Source: an uncultured Bacteroidales bacterium
GTDB lineage: Bacteria > Bacteroidota > Bacteroidia > Bacteroidales > Bacteroidaceae
DNA: 32,728 nucleotides
Reading direction: 5' to 3'
NCBI GenBank assembly: GCA_902791295.1
Contig: CADAVI010000008.1
Location: forward strand, 1-32,728
Shown: positions 1-7,895 of the stretch, in pieces
How positions within the stretch are numbered: the stretch's first letter is position 1
How the letters are laid out: each line of letters begins with the position of its first letter
Program-made: the position numbers and the translations under genes
The notes under the pieces: generated by a model
The model's database searches: none
The model's input: the letters and a program-made list of their open reading frames with translations, nothing else
Told to the model about the DNA's origin: nothing

Positions 1-247
1 CCTCGTGCGCCTGTGTCAGAAGGTCTTAGAGCCCCTCAGGGAGCACTTCGGCACGCCCGTCAAAATCAACAGCGGATTCCGCTGCCAGGCGCTCAACAAA
101 GCCGTAAAAGGCGCAGCGAACAGCTACCACACGAAAGGCCGCGCCGTCGATATCCCGATGCACCCCGGCTGGCTCGCGTACATCCGCGACCACTTGCCGC
201 ATACGGAGTTGATCAATGAGGGTACGTGGATACACGTCGCCCTGTAG
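1..247 (+). CDS. M15A-type zinc peptidase, C-terminal part (5'-truncated by window edge)
   Basis: The reading frame is open to the left edge, so this is only the last 80 or so residues; the GTG at position 5 is internal, not a start. The visible part has the layout of the peptidase M15A / D-Ala-D-Ala carboxypeptidase-like fold: an INSGFRC segment, then SYHTKGRAVDI carrying the zinc ligands (His and Asp of the SxHxxGxAxD motif), and a terminal WIHV whose His is the third ligand. Family members of this short type are usually about 120-150 residues and cut peptidoglycan stem peptides; in Bacteroidales they are common both in chromosomes and in prophage-like regions. Which of these applies cannot be seen because the upstream context is missing. 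A strong terminator follows 60 bases after the stop. Confidence 0.8.
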   Translation, partial: LVRLCQKVLEPLREHFGTPVKINSGFRCQALNKAVKGAANSYHTKGRAVDIPMHPGWLAYIRDHLPHTELINEGTWIHVAL

Positions 248-259
248 GCGACGGGATTC

Positions 260-308
260 AAGATGCAAGATGCAAGTACCTGAAACCTGAATCCTGAAAC
301 CTGAAACT
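260..308. repeat. Heptamer tandem array (7 units)
   Basis: Seven consecutive 7-bp units begin 12 bases after the M15 stop codon: two AAGATGC units, one AAGTACC, then TGAAACC, TGAATCC, TGAAACC and TGAAACT. It ends two bases before the terminator stem. The same period with other unit sequences occurs at four further gene junctions in this window. Confidence 0.8.
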
Positions 309-309
309 A

Positions 310-339
310 AAAAGCCCTGCCACCCGGCGGGGCTTTTTT
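310..339. terminator. Bidirectional intrinsic terminator
   Basis: A 12-bp stem (AAAAGCCCTGCC pairing with GGCGGGGCTTTT, one G-T pair) encloses the 4-base loop ACCC and runs directly into T on the plus strand. The A-run on the other side gives a T-run for minus-strand transcripts. It sits between the convergent M15 peptidase gene and the RND permease gene and can stop both. Confidence 0.9.
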
Positions 340-385
340 ATTTGTTTGCTTGCGTAGTTTGCGTGTTTCAGTTGTTTCAGTTTTT

Positions 386-3300
386 TCACTTTTCACTCTT
401 CTCCCCAAGGCCCATCACCTTCCAGTAGGCAACAGGCATCACGGTGAGGATGAAGAACATCGTCAGCAGCGTGCCGTAGCAAATCACAGCACCCATAGGC
501 ACCCATAGGGCGCTGCCGCCCAAAATCATCGGCACGACACCCATGGAGGCTGCAGCCGATGTCAGGAAGATGGGGCGCATGCGGCGCTCGGCAGCCACGT
601 GGATGGCGTCCTTGAGGGAGAGATGCTCCAACTCGCGCACCTCGGCGGCGTAGTCGAAAAGGATGACGCCGTTGCGCACCAGGATGCCCATCAGCGAGAC
701 GAAGCCCAAGACGCTGGTCAGCGAGAACTCAATGCCCTGAATCAGCAGACCCATCGCCATGCCGAAGACGCAGAGCGTGAGGCTGACCATCACGAGCAGC
801 GACTCGCTGACGCTCTTGAAGTGCCACAGCAGGACGAAGAAGATAATCATCACCGAGAGCACCAGGCCGCTTGCTATCTGCGGACCCGTCTCGCCGTCGG
901 CCTCATACTGGCCGCCGTATTCCAGCTGCACGCCGGCAGGCAGCTTGAAGCCCTCGAGGCGCTTCATAATCTTGCGGGTGACGATGCCTTCGTTCTCGCC
1001 GCGGGCCAACTCGGCCATCACGGTGACGGTGCGCAGACCGTTGCGGTGGCATATCTGCCCGTATTGCCAGGTGGGCACAATCTCGGCAAACTGGCGCAAG
1101 GGCACACTGGGAATGGCCTCGCCCACGAAGCGAACGCTCACGAACGTGGGCACGTCGGTGGGAATGGCCGCCGTGAGGCCGATGGGAATCAGCTCGTCCA
1201 TGATGTCCTGCTCAGTGGCCTGATCGGCGTCCTCCGTCTTCATCTTCACGTTGACGTCGTAGTCGCCCTCCCAGGCGGTGCTCACGGTGAGGCCGTCGCC
1301 ATAGCGGAACGCCATCTGCATCTCCACCGTCTGATTGGTGATGCCCAGGCGGCTGGCCTTCTCGTCGTCAATCTGAATGCGTGTGGTGGAGAGGGGCTCC
1401 AGCAGGTCGTGACGCACAAGGAGCAGCTCGGGCATCTCGCGCATGATTTTCGTCACACTGTCGGCACACATCGCCAAGGCTTCGAGGTTGTCTCCCCTGA
1501 AGCGCACCTCGATGGGCACGGTGCACGAACTGAAGGTCAGCTGCTTTATCTTGACGTAGGCCTCGGGGAAGTAGTTGGTGAACTTCGCCGTGTACTCCTC
1601 CACAAGCTCCTCGGTGGCTTCGTTGGAGGTGGTGTTGACGATAAACTGCGCATAGTTCTCGGCAGGGAACTGGGGCGCATAGGAGGTGTGGAAGCGGGGT
1701 GAAGAGGACCCCTTGAAGGAGGCAACACCCACAACACGCTCATCCTGGCGCATCATGTGCTCCAGCGAGTCGGCAACAGCCGTCGTGTAGTCGATGCCGG
1801 CGCCCGAAGGCAGGTAGATCTCCACGGCAAACTGGTCGCGGTCGGCAAAGGGCATCAGCTTCTGCGGAATCTGAGTGAACATCAGTGCACCGACCACAAA
1901 ACCGCCGGCGCCCATGCCGATGGTGCCCCAGGGATGGCGGAAACACCAGGCAAGCAGCACCTTATAGCAGCGATCCATGAGGTCGAGCAGATTGAAGGGC
2001 TTCTTGCCGTTCTTGGGACGCGCCTCGCCGATGGGCTTCGTGATAAAGTAGTATTGCAGGATGGGCAGCAGCGTCTGCGCGATAATCATCGAGATGAAGA
2101 GCACAATGCTGATGGCCCAGGGGAACGACAGCAGGAAATCGTGCATCTGGCCCTTCATGGTGAAGAGGAAGGGGAAGAAAGTCACCGAGATGCACAGCGT
2201 GGCCGTGAAGATGGACTTGAGGAAATGCACGGTGGCGTCGATGGAGGCCTGCCAGCGCGGCTTGCCCTCGGCCATCATCTCCATGTAGGAGTCGATAATC
2301 ACGATGGAGTCGTCGACAATCATGCCCAGCGTCACGATGAGCGCCGCCAGCGTGACGGTGTTGAGCTCGATGCCGAAGAGGTAGAAGGCACTCAGCGAGA
2401 TGAAGATGGTGATGGGCATCGTGCCCGCCGCCACCATAGCCACACGCATGGGCATGATGAGCACCACGACGAGAATCACCGTGGCGATGGCTATCATCAG
2501 TTCGTGCAGGAAGTTGCTGATGCTGTTGTCCACCACCGTCTTCTGATTGGTGATGGGCGTCAGGCGCACGTCGGCAGGCAACACCCGCTGCAGGTGAACC
2601 AGCTTTTCTTCTATCTCGGCACCCATGCTCGAAACGTCCTGGCCCTTCTTGATTTCCACACTCAGGATGAGGCACTTCTTGCCGTTGTTGGTGATGAACG
2701 ACTTGGGCTTCGGGTATTCGCGCTTCACGGTGGCGACATCCTTGAGGCGGACGACGTTGCCGCTGGCATCGGTGTAGATCACGGTGTTCTCCACGTCGTA
2801 AATCTTGTTGAGCGCGTGGTCCACGTAGATGGGCGACTCGTTGCCGCCGTTCTTGAGGCGTCCGGCGGTGGTCACAAAGCCTTTGGCCCTGAGCTGCTGG
2901 CCGATGAGCAGATAACTGATGCCGTAGTGCGAAAGCTTGTCGCTGTTGATGTAGATGCTGATTTGGTCCTTCTGCAAACCGAAAACGCTCATCTTGCCCA
3001 CGCTGGGAATCATGCGCAGGGAGTCGATGAGTTGGTTCATGTAGTCGTTGAGCTCACGGTAGGTCTTATCCTCCGACTCCATCGCAAGGAGCAGCGCCGA
3101 GGTGTCGCCGAAGTCGTCGTTGACCTTGATGGCCAGCACGCCATCGGGCAGCGAGAACCTGAAATCCTGCACGCCGTGCTTGAACTTCGACCAGAAGCCG
3201 TCCTTGTCCGTCAGATCGTCGTTGAGCTCCACGCGGATGATGGCGACGCCGTCCTTGGTGAAGCTGACGGTCTTCTCCTTCTTCACTTCCTTGTAGGTGA

Positions 3301-3538
3301 AGATGTATTTCTCCAACGGCTTGGTCACCTGCTCCTCCATCTCCTGCACCGTGACGCCGGGATAGACGGCGATGACAAGGCCCTGACGGATGGTGAAGTC
3401 GGGAAATTCGTTCTTATTGATGTGCGCCAGGCCGTAGATGCCCATCGCCACAAAGCAGCTCACGAGCAGAATGATGATTTGCCGGTAGTGCATCGACCAC
3501 TCCTGCAGGCTCATCTTTTTCTCCTTGTTATCTTCCAT
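386..3538 (-). CDS. RND efflux transporter permease, inner-membrane subunit
   Basis: A 1050-residue protein, the normal size for an AcrB/MexB-type pump. It starts with one membrane span (IIILLVSCFVAMGIYGL), then a large periplasmic porter region, a block of spans around residues 330-530, a second periplasmic region and a final set of spans. The proton-relay pair in the fourth span is present: GMIVDDSIVIID with D409 and D410, equivalent to AcrB D407/D408. The equivalent late span GFVSLMGILVRNG is also intact. It should export hydrophobic or toxic compounds with the adaptor encoded just upstream (51 bases away). The ATG at 3538 was preferred to an in-frame GTG at 3556, which lies inside a heptamer repeat. 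No outer-membrane channel gene accompanies it, so it would borrow one. The exact substrate cannot be told from sequence. Confidence 0.93.
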   Translation of the reverse strand: MEDNKEKKMSLQEWSMHYRQIIILLVSCFVAMGIYGLAHINKNEFPDFTIRQGLVIAVYPGVTVQEMEEQVTKPLEKYIFTYKEVKKEKTVSFTKDGVAIIRVELNDDLTDKDGFWSKFKHGVQDFRFSLPDGVLAIKVNDDFGDTSALLLAMESEDKTYRELNDYMNQLIDSLRMIPSVGKMSVFGLQKDQISIYINSDKLSHYGISYLLIGQQLRAKGFVTTAGRLKNGGNESPIYVDHALNKIYDVENTVIYTDASGNVVRLKDVATVKREYPKPKSFITNNGKKCLILSVEIKKGQDVSSMGAEIEEKLVHLQRVLPADVRLTPITNQKTVVDNSISNFLHELMIAIATVILVVVLIMPMRVAMVAAGTMPITIFISLSAFYLFGIELNTVTLAALIVTLGMIVDDSIVIIDSYMEMMAEGKPRWQASIDATVHFLKSIFTATLCISVTFFPFLFTMKGQMHDFLLSFPWAISIVLFISMIIAQTLLPILQYYFITKPIGEARPKNGKKPFNLLDLMDRCYKVLLAWCFRHPWGTIGMGAGGFVVGALMFTQIPQKLMPFADRDQFAVEIYLPSGAGIDYTTAVADSLEHMMRQDERVVGVASFKGSSSPRFHTSYAPQFPAENYAQFIVNTTSNEATEELVEEYTAKFTNYFPEAYVKIKQLTFSSCTVPIEVRFRGDNLEALAMCADSVTKIMREMPELLLVRHDLLEPLSTTRIQIDDEKASRLGITNQTVEMQMAFRYGDGLTVSTAWEGDYDVNVKMKTEDADQATEQDIMDELIPIGLTAAIPTDVPTFVSVRFVGEAIPSVPLRQFAEIVPTWQYGQICHRNGLRTVTVMAELARGENEGIVTRKIMKRLEGFKLPAGVQLEYGGQYEADGETGPQIASGLVLSVMIIFFVLLWHFKSVSESLLVMVSLTLCVFGMAMGLLIQGIEFSLTSVLGFVSLMGILVRNGVILFDYAAEVRELEHLSLKDAIHVAAERRMRPIFLTSAAASMGVVPMILGGSALWVPMGAVICYGTLLTMFFILTVMPVAYWKVMGLGEKSEK

Positions 3539-3540
3539 AG

Positions 3541-3568
3541 ATTCTTTGCCCTTCACTCTTTGTTCTTC
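3541..3568. repeat. Heptamer tandem array between adaptor and permease genes (4 units)
   Basis: Four 7-bp units, read on the minus strand as GAAGAAC, AAAGAGT, GAAGGGC and AAAGAAT, lie between the stop of the adaptor gene and the ATG of the permease gene. The units resemble the GAARARY arrays at 6496-6544 and 17528-17576. Confidence 0.65.
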
Positions 3569-3589
3569 ACTTGAAAACTGAAATCGTCA

Positions 3590-4615
3590 TTATTTCACTG
3601 CTTCGACTTTCATGCCGTTGCTCACCTTCTGCTGTCCGGCCACAATGAGGCGGTCACCGTCGGCAAGACCTTCGCCAATCAGCACGCCCTGCGCCATCGC
3701 ACGCTGAATGGTGACGCTGCGCTTCACTGCCCGATCGCCCTGCACCACCCAGACAAAACGACTGTTGTCGCTGTCCAGCTGCACCAGATTGCCGGGCACA
3801 AAGATGCCGGTGGCGCCTATCATGTAGTTGGTGAACGCCTGGCATATCATGCCCGGCAGCAAGGCGCCTTCGGGATTGTCTATGGTGGCCTTCACCTCGT
3901 AGGTGCGCGAACGGGGATCGGCGCTCACACCGCGCTCGCTGACACGCCCGGAGAACTCACGGTTGCCCAGAGCCGGCACGATAACCTTCATCGTCGAACC
4001 CTTCTGGATGCGCTGCACATCGTCTTCGGGGACGGCAATCTTCACCTTCACCGAGGCGATGCTGACAAGCTTCACGACAGGCACTCCGGGCGTCACCGTC
4101 TGCCCGGCATCAGCCATCTTGGCGGAGATGAAGCCGCTGAAAGGCGCACAAAGCCTGGTGTCGGACAGAGCCTTGCGGGCTATGGCCTCATGGGCCTTGG
4201 CCGACTTCAACTGATTCTCGGCCATGACCCACTGCATCTCGGGCAGCGATTCGCTTTCGTAGAGCGCCTTCATACGCTTGTAGGTGTCTTCGGCCTGCTC
4301 CAACGATGTCTTGGCGATGGTGTAGGCGTTTTGCAGCGACGTGGGATCAAGCTCGGCAATCGTCTGGCCCTTGCTGACCGTCTGGCCTGCGTCCACGAAG
4401 ATGCGCTGAATCGTGCCGCTCACGAGAAACGACAGAGCCGCGCCGCCCGACTCCTGAATCGTGCCCGAGAAGCCCTGCTCACCATGCACCGCCTCAGCGT
4501 GCAACTCTTTCACTTTTACCCTCACAACCTGCTCTTCGGCAGCCTGTTTCTTATCGCCGCAACTGCCGAGCGCCATCAGCGCCACAAGTGCCGTCAACAA
4601 TCGGATTGTCTTCAT
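3590..4615 (-). CDS. RND efflux periplasmic adaptor subunit (membrane fusion protein), lipoprotein
   Basis: A 341-residue HlyD/AcrA-family adaptor. The N-terminus is a lipoprotein signal (hydrophobic LLTALVALMALGSC followed by GDKK, lipidation at Cys 20), so it is anchored in the inner-membrane outer leaflet. After that come the two halves of a lipoyl-like domain (SGTIQRIFVDAGQTVSKGQ and APFSGFISAKMADAGQTV) separated by a short helical hairpin with EQAEDTYKRMKALYE, then beta-barrel and membrane-proximal domains ending in VSNGMKVEAVK. It links the permease encoded immediately downstream to an outer-membrane channel. It is the first gene of the pump operon, with a TATTTTTG -7 box about 40 bases before its ATG. 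Confidence 0.92.
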   Translation of the reverse strand: MKTIRLLTALVALMALGSCGDKKQAAEEQVVRVKVKELHAEAVHGEQGFSGTIQESGGAALSFLVSGTIQRIFVDAGQTVSKGQTIAELDPTSLQNAYTIAKTSLEQAEDTYKRMKALYESESLPEMQWVMAENQLKSAKAHEAIARKALSDTRLCAPFSGFISAKMADAGQTVTPGVPVVKLVSIASVKVKIAVPEDDVQRIQKGSTMKVIVPALGNREFSGRVSERGVSADPRSRTYEVKATIDNPEGALLPGMICQAFTNYMIGATGIFVPGNLVQLDSDNSRFVWVVQGDRAVKRSVTIQRAMAQGVLIGEGLADGDRLIVAGQQKVSNGMKVEAVK

Positions 4616-4654
4616 GTATTACGCGTTTTTTGTCTTCTGTCTATTAAAACATAG

Positions 4655-4662
4655 CAAAAATA
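4655..4662 (-). promoter_or_regulatory. Bacteroidota -7 promoter box for the efflux operon
   Basis: Read on the minus strand the octamer is TATTTTTG, an exact match to TAnnTTTG, placed 39 bases before the adaptor ATG. No clear TTTG is seen at the -33 position. Confidence 0.55.
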
Positions 4663-4705
4663 CTTGTTTTTTGGACATTTTTAGCATTTTTGCACAATAT
4701 TTTTT

Positions 4706-4733
4706 GCCTAAAGCCTCATTTTTGGCCTCAGGC
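4706..4733 (-). other. RNA hairpin in the 4616-5011 intergenic region
   Basis: On the minus strand GCCTGAGGCC and GGCTTTAGGC pair over all ten positions (two G-U pairs) around the loop AAAAATGA. On the plus strand two of these become mismatches, so the structure favours a minus-strand transcript. It lies 30 bases past the stop of the possible 58-aa ORF and upstream of the efflux promoter, but has no U-run, so it is not a standard terminator. Confidence 0.4.
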
Positions 4734-4763
4734 GACACAATCCGCGTATGCATTCAGGACAAA

Positions 4764-4940
4764 TCAGCGCGTCCGGTGACGCTCGGGCGCACTGAAATCG
4801 GGGTATGTCTCCCCGCTGCTGCCCGAATGAAGGCTGAGATGCGTCATACTGACGGCTAAGGCTATCGTCGCGACGACAATTATCATCGTCATCAGACAGC
4901 CAAAACTGCTTCCGTCACGCAGCGTACGGTCTTTAAGCAT
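4764..4940 (-). CDS. Possible small single-span membrane protein (58 aa), unrecognised
   Basis: Not a family I recognise. The frame from the ATG at 4940 encodes a charged start (MLKDRTLRDGSS), one hydrophobic span (CLMTMIIVVATIALAVSM) and a polar tail ending PERHRTR. Support: it fills an otherwise empty 396-base gap and is followed by a hairpin that pairs only on this strand. Against: there is no ribosome binding site beyond an A/T-rich leader, the xylB promoter overlaps its upstream region, and no clear -7 box precedes it. Apart from this ORF the 4616-5011 gap holds the two divergent promoters and a 12-bp palindrome TCGTCGCGACGA at 4865-4876 inside the ORF. Confidence 0.3.
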   Translation of the reverse strand: MLKDRTLRDGSSFGCLMTMIIVVATIALAVSMTHLSLHSGSSGETYPDFSAPERHRTR

Positions 4941-4958
4941 TTTTAATAAAAAAAAATA

Positions 4959-4987
4959 TTTCGTCTGAAAAAAAATCCGTATCTTTA
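4959..4987 (+). promoter_or_regulatory. Probable promoter of the xylBA operon
   Basis: TATCTTTA at 4980-4987 matches the -7 consensus TAnnTTTG at all but the last base. TTTCG at 4959-4963 is in about the right place for the -33 element. The leader to the xylB ATG is about 24 bases. Confidence 0.5.
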
Positions 4988-5011
4988 CACCTGAAAACCG
5001 ACCTATATGCC

Positions 5012-6511
5012 ATGAAAAATGAAACTTTACTGGGCTTTGACATCGGCACTTCCTCAGTGAAAGCCGCCCTCGTGGACATCGCCACCGGAGCGTGCATTGC
5101 CTCCGCACAATATCCCGACGAAGAAGCCCCCATCATCGCCCCGCAGCCCGGATGGGCCGAGCAGGACCCCGAGATGTGGTGGGACGAAACGGTGAAGGCC
5201 GCCAGGCGACTCGCGGCGAAGACGTCGCTCGAAGGCGTGCGGGCCGTCGGCATCTCGTATCAGATGCACGGCCTCGTGTGCACGGATCGGGAGGGGAAAC
5301 CCGTCCGGGGCGCCATCATCTGGTGCGACGGGCGCGCCGTGCCCTACGGCGAGGCGGCACTGAAACAAATCGGAAAGGAACGCTGTATGGAGCGCATGCT
5401 CAACGCACCGGGCAACTTCACCGCCGCCAAACTGGCGTGGGTGAAAGACCGCGAACCCGACAACTACCGGCGCATCGCCAAAATCATGCTACCGGGCGAC
5501 TACATCGCCATGCGGCTGTCGGGCGGCGAAGTGCAGACCACCGTCAGCGGACTTTCCGAAGGCATCTTTTGGGACTTCCGCGAAAACGGTGTCAGCAGCG
5601 ACGTAATGAACTGCTTCGGCTTCGCCCCGGAACTCATTCCCGACATCGTGCCGACATTCTCCCGACAGACCGTCGTCTCGGCAGAAGCAGCCAAAGCACT
5701 CGGCATCCCCGAAGGTACACCCGTCACCTATCGCGCCGGCGACCAGCCCAACAACGCCCTCTCGCTGGGCGTGCTCCATCCGGGAGAAGTGGCCGCTACA
5801 GGCGGCACCTCCGGAGTGGTTTACGGCGTCACGGACCGGGTGAGTTGCGACCCGGAGAGCCGCGTGAACATCTTCGCCCACGTCAACCACACCGCAGCGG
5901 CACCCCGGCTGGGCGTGCTGCTCTGCATCAACGGCACGGGCATCCTCAACTCGTGGATGCGCCGGCAAATCGGCGGCGGACGACTCTCCTACCCCGAGAT
6001 GAACGAATTGGCCGCCACTGCCCCCGTCGGCGCCGACGGCCTGAGCATCATCCCCTTCGGCAACGGTGCGGAGCGACTCCTGGGCAACAAGGCGCCCGGA
6101 GCAGCGATGACGGGCATCGACTTCAACCGCCACACGCAGGCTCATCTGCTGCGCGCCGCGCAGGAGGGCATCGCCTTCTCGATGGCCTACGGCATGGAGG
6201 TGATGGCGGAGATGGGCCTCCGGCTCAAGAGCATACGTGCCGGGCGGGCCAACATGTTCCTCAGCCCGCTCTTCCGCGAGACGCTGGCAACAACAACGGG
6301 CGCAGAAATCACCCTCTACGACACCGACGGCGCCGCCGGAGCGGCACGCGGAGCCGGCATCGGAGCGGGAATCTACACCACAGCGGAAGAAGCCTTTGAC
6401 GGACTCAGGCAAACCGACCTCATCAAGCCCGACGCCGCACAGCAGGAAGCCTGCCGCGAGGCCTACGGGCGATGGCGCGAAGCGCTGGAGAGAGTGAAGA
6501 GTGAAAAATGA
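5012..6511 (+). CDS. xylB: Xylulokinase
   Basis: A 499-residue FGGY-family sugar kinase that phosphorylates D-xylulose to D-xylulose 5-phosphate in the cytoplasm, the second step of the isomerase route. The N-terminal ATPase motif LGFDIGTSSVKAALVD, the xylulokinase signature ISYQMHGLV (usually ISGQMHG), the IIWCDGRA segment and the catalytic Asp in RAGDQPNNALSLG (D244) are all visible; the phosphate-binding GGTSGVVYG follows. Length is typical. It starts at the first ATG after a Bacteroidota-type promoter and is followed by xylA. Its last codons (EALERVKSEK) and stop run into a heptamer repeat array, and 22 bp of this end are identical to the end of an unrelated gene at 17573-17594. Confidence 0.96.
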   Translation: MKNETLLGFDIGTSSVKAALVDIATGACIASAQYPDEEAPIIAPQPGWAEQDPEMWWDETVKAARRLAAKTSLEGVRAVGISYQMHGLVCTDREGKPVRGAIIWCDGRAVPYGEAALKQIGKERCMERMLNAPGNFTAAKLAWVKDREPDNYRRIAKIMLPGDYIAMRLSGGEVQTTVSGLSEGIFWDFRENGVSSDVMNCFGFAPELIPDIVPTFSRQTVVSAEAAKALGIPEGTPVTYRAGDQPNNALSLGVLHPGEVAATGGTSGVVYGVTDRVSCDPESRVNIFAHVNHTAAAPRLGVLLCINGTGILNSWMRRQIGGGRLSYPEMNELAATAPVGADGLSIIPFGNGAERLLGNKAPGAAMTGIDFNRHTQAHLLRAAQEGIAFSMAYGMEVMAEMGLRLKSIRAGRANMFLSPLFRETLATTTGAEITLYDTDGAAGAARGAGIGAGIYTTAEEAFDGLRQTDLIKPDAAQQEACREAYGRWREALERVKSEK

Positions 6512-6544
6512 AGAGTGAAAAATGAAGAATGAAGAATGAAAAAT
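6496..6544. repeat. Heptamer tandem array at the xylB-xylA junction (7 units)
   Basis: Seven units of GAARAAT/GAARAGT: GAAGAGT, GAAAAAT, GAAGAGT, GAAAAAT, GAAGAAT, GAAGAAT and GAAAAAT. The xylB stop codon TGA (6509-6511) falls across a unit boundary, so the array supplies both the final codons and the stop. Confidence 0.85.
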
Positions 6545-6563
6545 GAACCTTAACCATAAAATC

Positions 6564-7874
6564 ATGAAAAAAGAATTTTTCCCCGGAATCTCTGCCGTCA
6601 GGTTTGAGGGCAGTGAAAGCAAGAATCCCCTGGCCTTCCGCTACTACGACGCCAACCGTGTGGTGATGGGCAAGAAGATGAGCGAATGGATGAAGTATGC
6701 GATGTGCTGGTGGCACACGTTGTGCGCCGAGGGCGCCGACCAGTTCGGCCCCGGCACGAAGACCTTCCCCTGGAACGCCGCCTCCGACCCCCTGCAGGCT
6801 GCCAAAGACAAGGCTGACGCCGGCTTCGAAATCATGCAGAAGCTCGGCATCGAATACTACTGCTTCCACGATGTGGACCTCGTGGCAGAAGCACCCGATG
6901 TGGAGACCTACGAGAAGAACCTCAGGGAAATCGTGGCCTATCTGAAGCAGAAGCAGGCCGAGACGGGCATCAAGTTGCTGTGGGGCACGGCCAACGTGTT
7001 CGGCCACAAGCGCTACATGAACGGCGCTTCCACCAATCCCGACTTCGACGTGGTGGCCCGCGCCATCGTGCAGATAAAGAACGCCATCGACGCCACCATC
7101 GAACTGGGCGGCACCGCCTATGTCTTCTGGGGCGGACGCGAAGGCTATATGTCGCTGCTCAACACCGACATGAAGCGCGAGAAGGAACACATGGCCACCA
7201 TGCTCCGTATGGCACGCGACTATGCCCGCAGCAAGGGCTTCAAGGGCACCTTCCTCATCGAGCCCAAACCGATGGAGCCCACCAAGCACCAATACGACGT
7301 TGACACGGAGACCGTGATAGGCTTCCTCCGGGCACACGGGTTGGACAAGGACTTCAAGGTGAACATCGAGGTGAACCACGCCACGCTGGCCGGACACACC
7401 TTCGAGCACGAACTGGCCTGCGCCGTGGATGCCGGCATGCTGGGCAGCATTGACGCCAATCGCGGCGACGAGCAGAACGGATGGGACACGGACCAGTTCC
7501 CCATCGACCACTACCAGCTGACGCAGGCCATGATGCAAATCATCCGAGGCGGCGGCTTCAAGGACGGCGGCACCAACTTCGACGCCAAGACGCGTCGCAA
7601 CTCCACCGACCTTGAGGATATCATCATCGCCCACGTGGCTGCTATGGACGTGATGGCCCACGCCCTTCTGAGCGCCGCCGACCTCATTGAGCATTCGCCC
7701 ATCCCGCAGATGGTCAAGGAGCGCTACCAGAGCTTCGACAGCGGCGAGGGCAAGCGCTTCGAAGAAGGCAAGATGACCTTCGAAGAGGCCTACGAATACG
7801 GCAAGCGCATCGGAGAGCCCAAGCAGACGAGCGGCAAACAGGAACTCTACGAGGCCATCGTCAATATGTATTAA
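6564..7874 (+). CDS. xylA: Xylose isomerase
   Basis: A 436-residue class II xylose isomerase interconverting D-xylose and D-xylulose in the cytoplasm. The active site is complete: His102 and Asp105 in CFHDVD, Glu233 and Lys235 in LIEPKPMEPTKHQYD, metal-binding Glu and His in IEVNHATLAGHTFEHE, the Asp cluster in SIDANRGDEQNGWDTDQFP and the last metal-ligand Asp in GGTNFDAKTRRNS. The class II N-terminal extension (KEFFPGISAVRFEG) is present. The ATG at 6564 was chosen because it gives the family's usual MKKEFFPG start; an in-frame ATG at 6543 lies at the end of the heptamer array. It is co-transcribed with xylB and probably with the regulator 21 bases downstream. Confidence 0.97.
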   Translation: MKKEFFPGISAVRFEGSESKNPLAFRYYDANRVVMGKKMSEWMKYAMCWWHTLCAEGADQFGPGTKTFPWNAASDPLQAAKDKADAGFEIMQKLGIEYYCFHDVDLVAEAPDVETYEKNLREIVAYLKQKQAETGIKLLWGTANVFGHKRYMNGASTNPDFDVVARAIVQIKNAIDATIELGGTAYVFWGGREGYMSLLNTDMKREKEHMATMLRMARDYARSKGFKGTFLIEPKPMEPTKHQYDVDTETVIGFLRAHGLDKDFKVNIEVNHATLAGHTFEHELACAVDAGMLGSIDANRGDEQNGWDTDQFPIDHYQLTQAMMQIIRGGGFKDGGTNFDAKTRRNSTDLEDIIIAHVAAMDVMAHALLSAADLIEHSPIPQMVKERYQSFDSGEGKRFEEGKMTFEEAYEYGKRIGEPKQTSGKQELYEAIVNMY

Positions 7875-7895
7875 ACACAAAAAAGAGCCCGCATC

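Noticed and set aside
5-247. GTG at position 5 as the true start of the peptidase gene
   Set aside because: The frame is open to the window edge and the visible part begins in the middle of the known fold.
1757-3574. 605-residue open frame antisense to the RND permease gene
   Set aside because: Its product is a His/Asp/Gly-rich low-complexity sequence typical of the complement of a GC-rich gene; the opposite strand encodes a complete, recognisable permease.
4865-4876. 12-bp palindrome TCGTCGCGACGA as an operator for the divergent promoters
   Set aside because: It is more than 100 bp from the xylB start and about 200 bp from the efflux promoter, and GC-rich codons of the small ORF can explain it.
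6496-6544. Heptamer array as a CRISPR-like or VNTR-in-gene feature
   Set aside because: Units are 7 bp with no spacers; it lies mostly after the xylB stop, so it is a simple tandem array.
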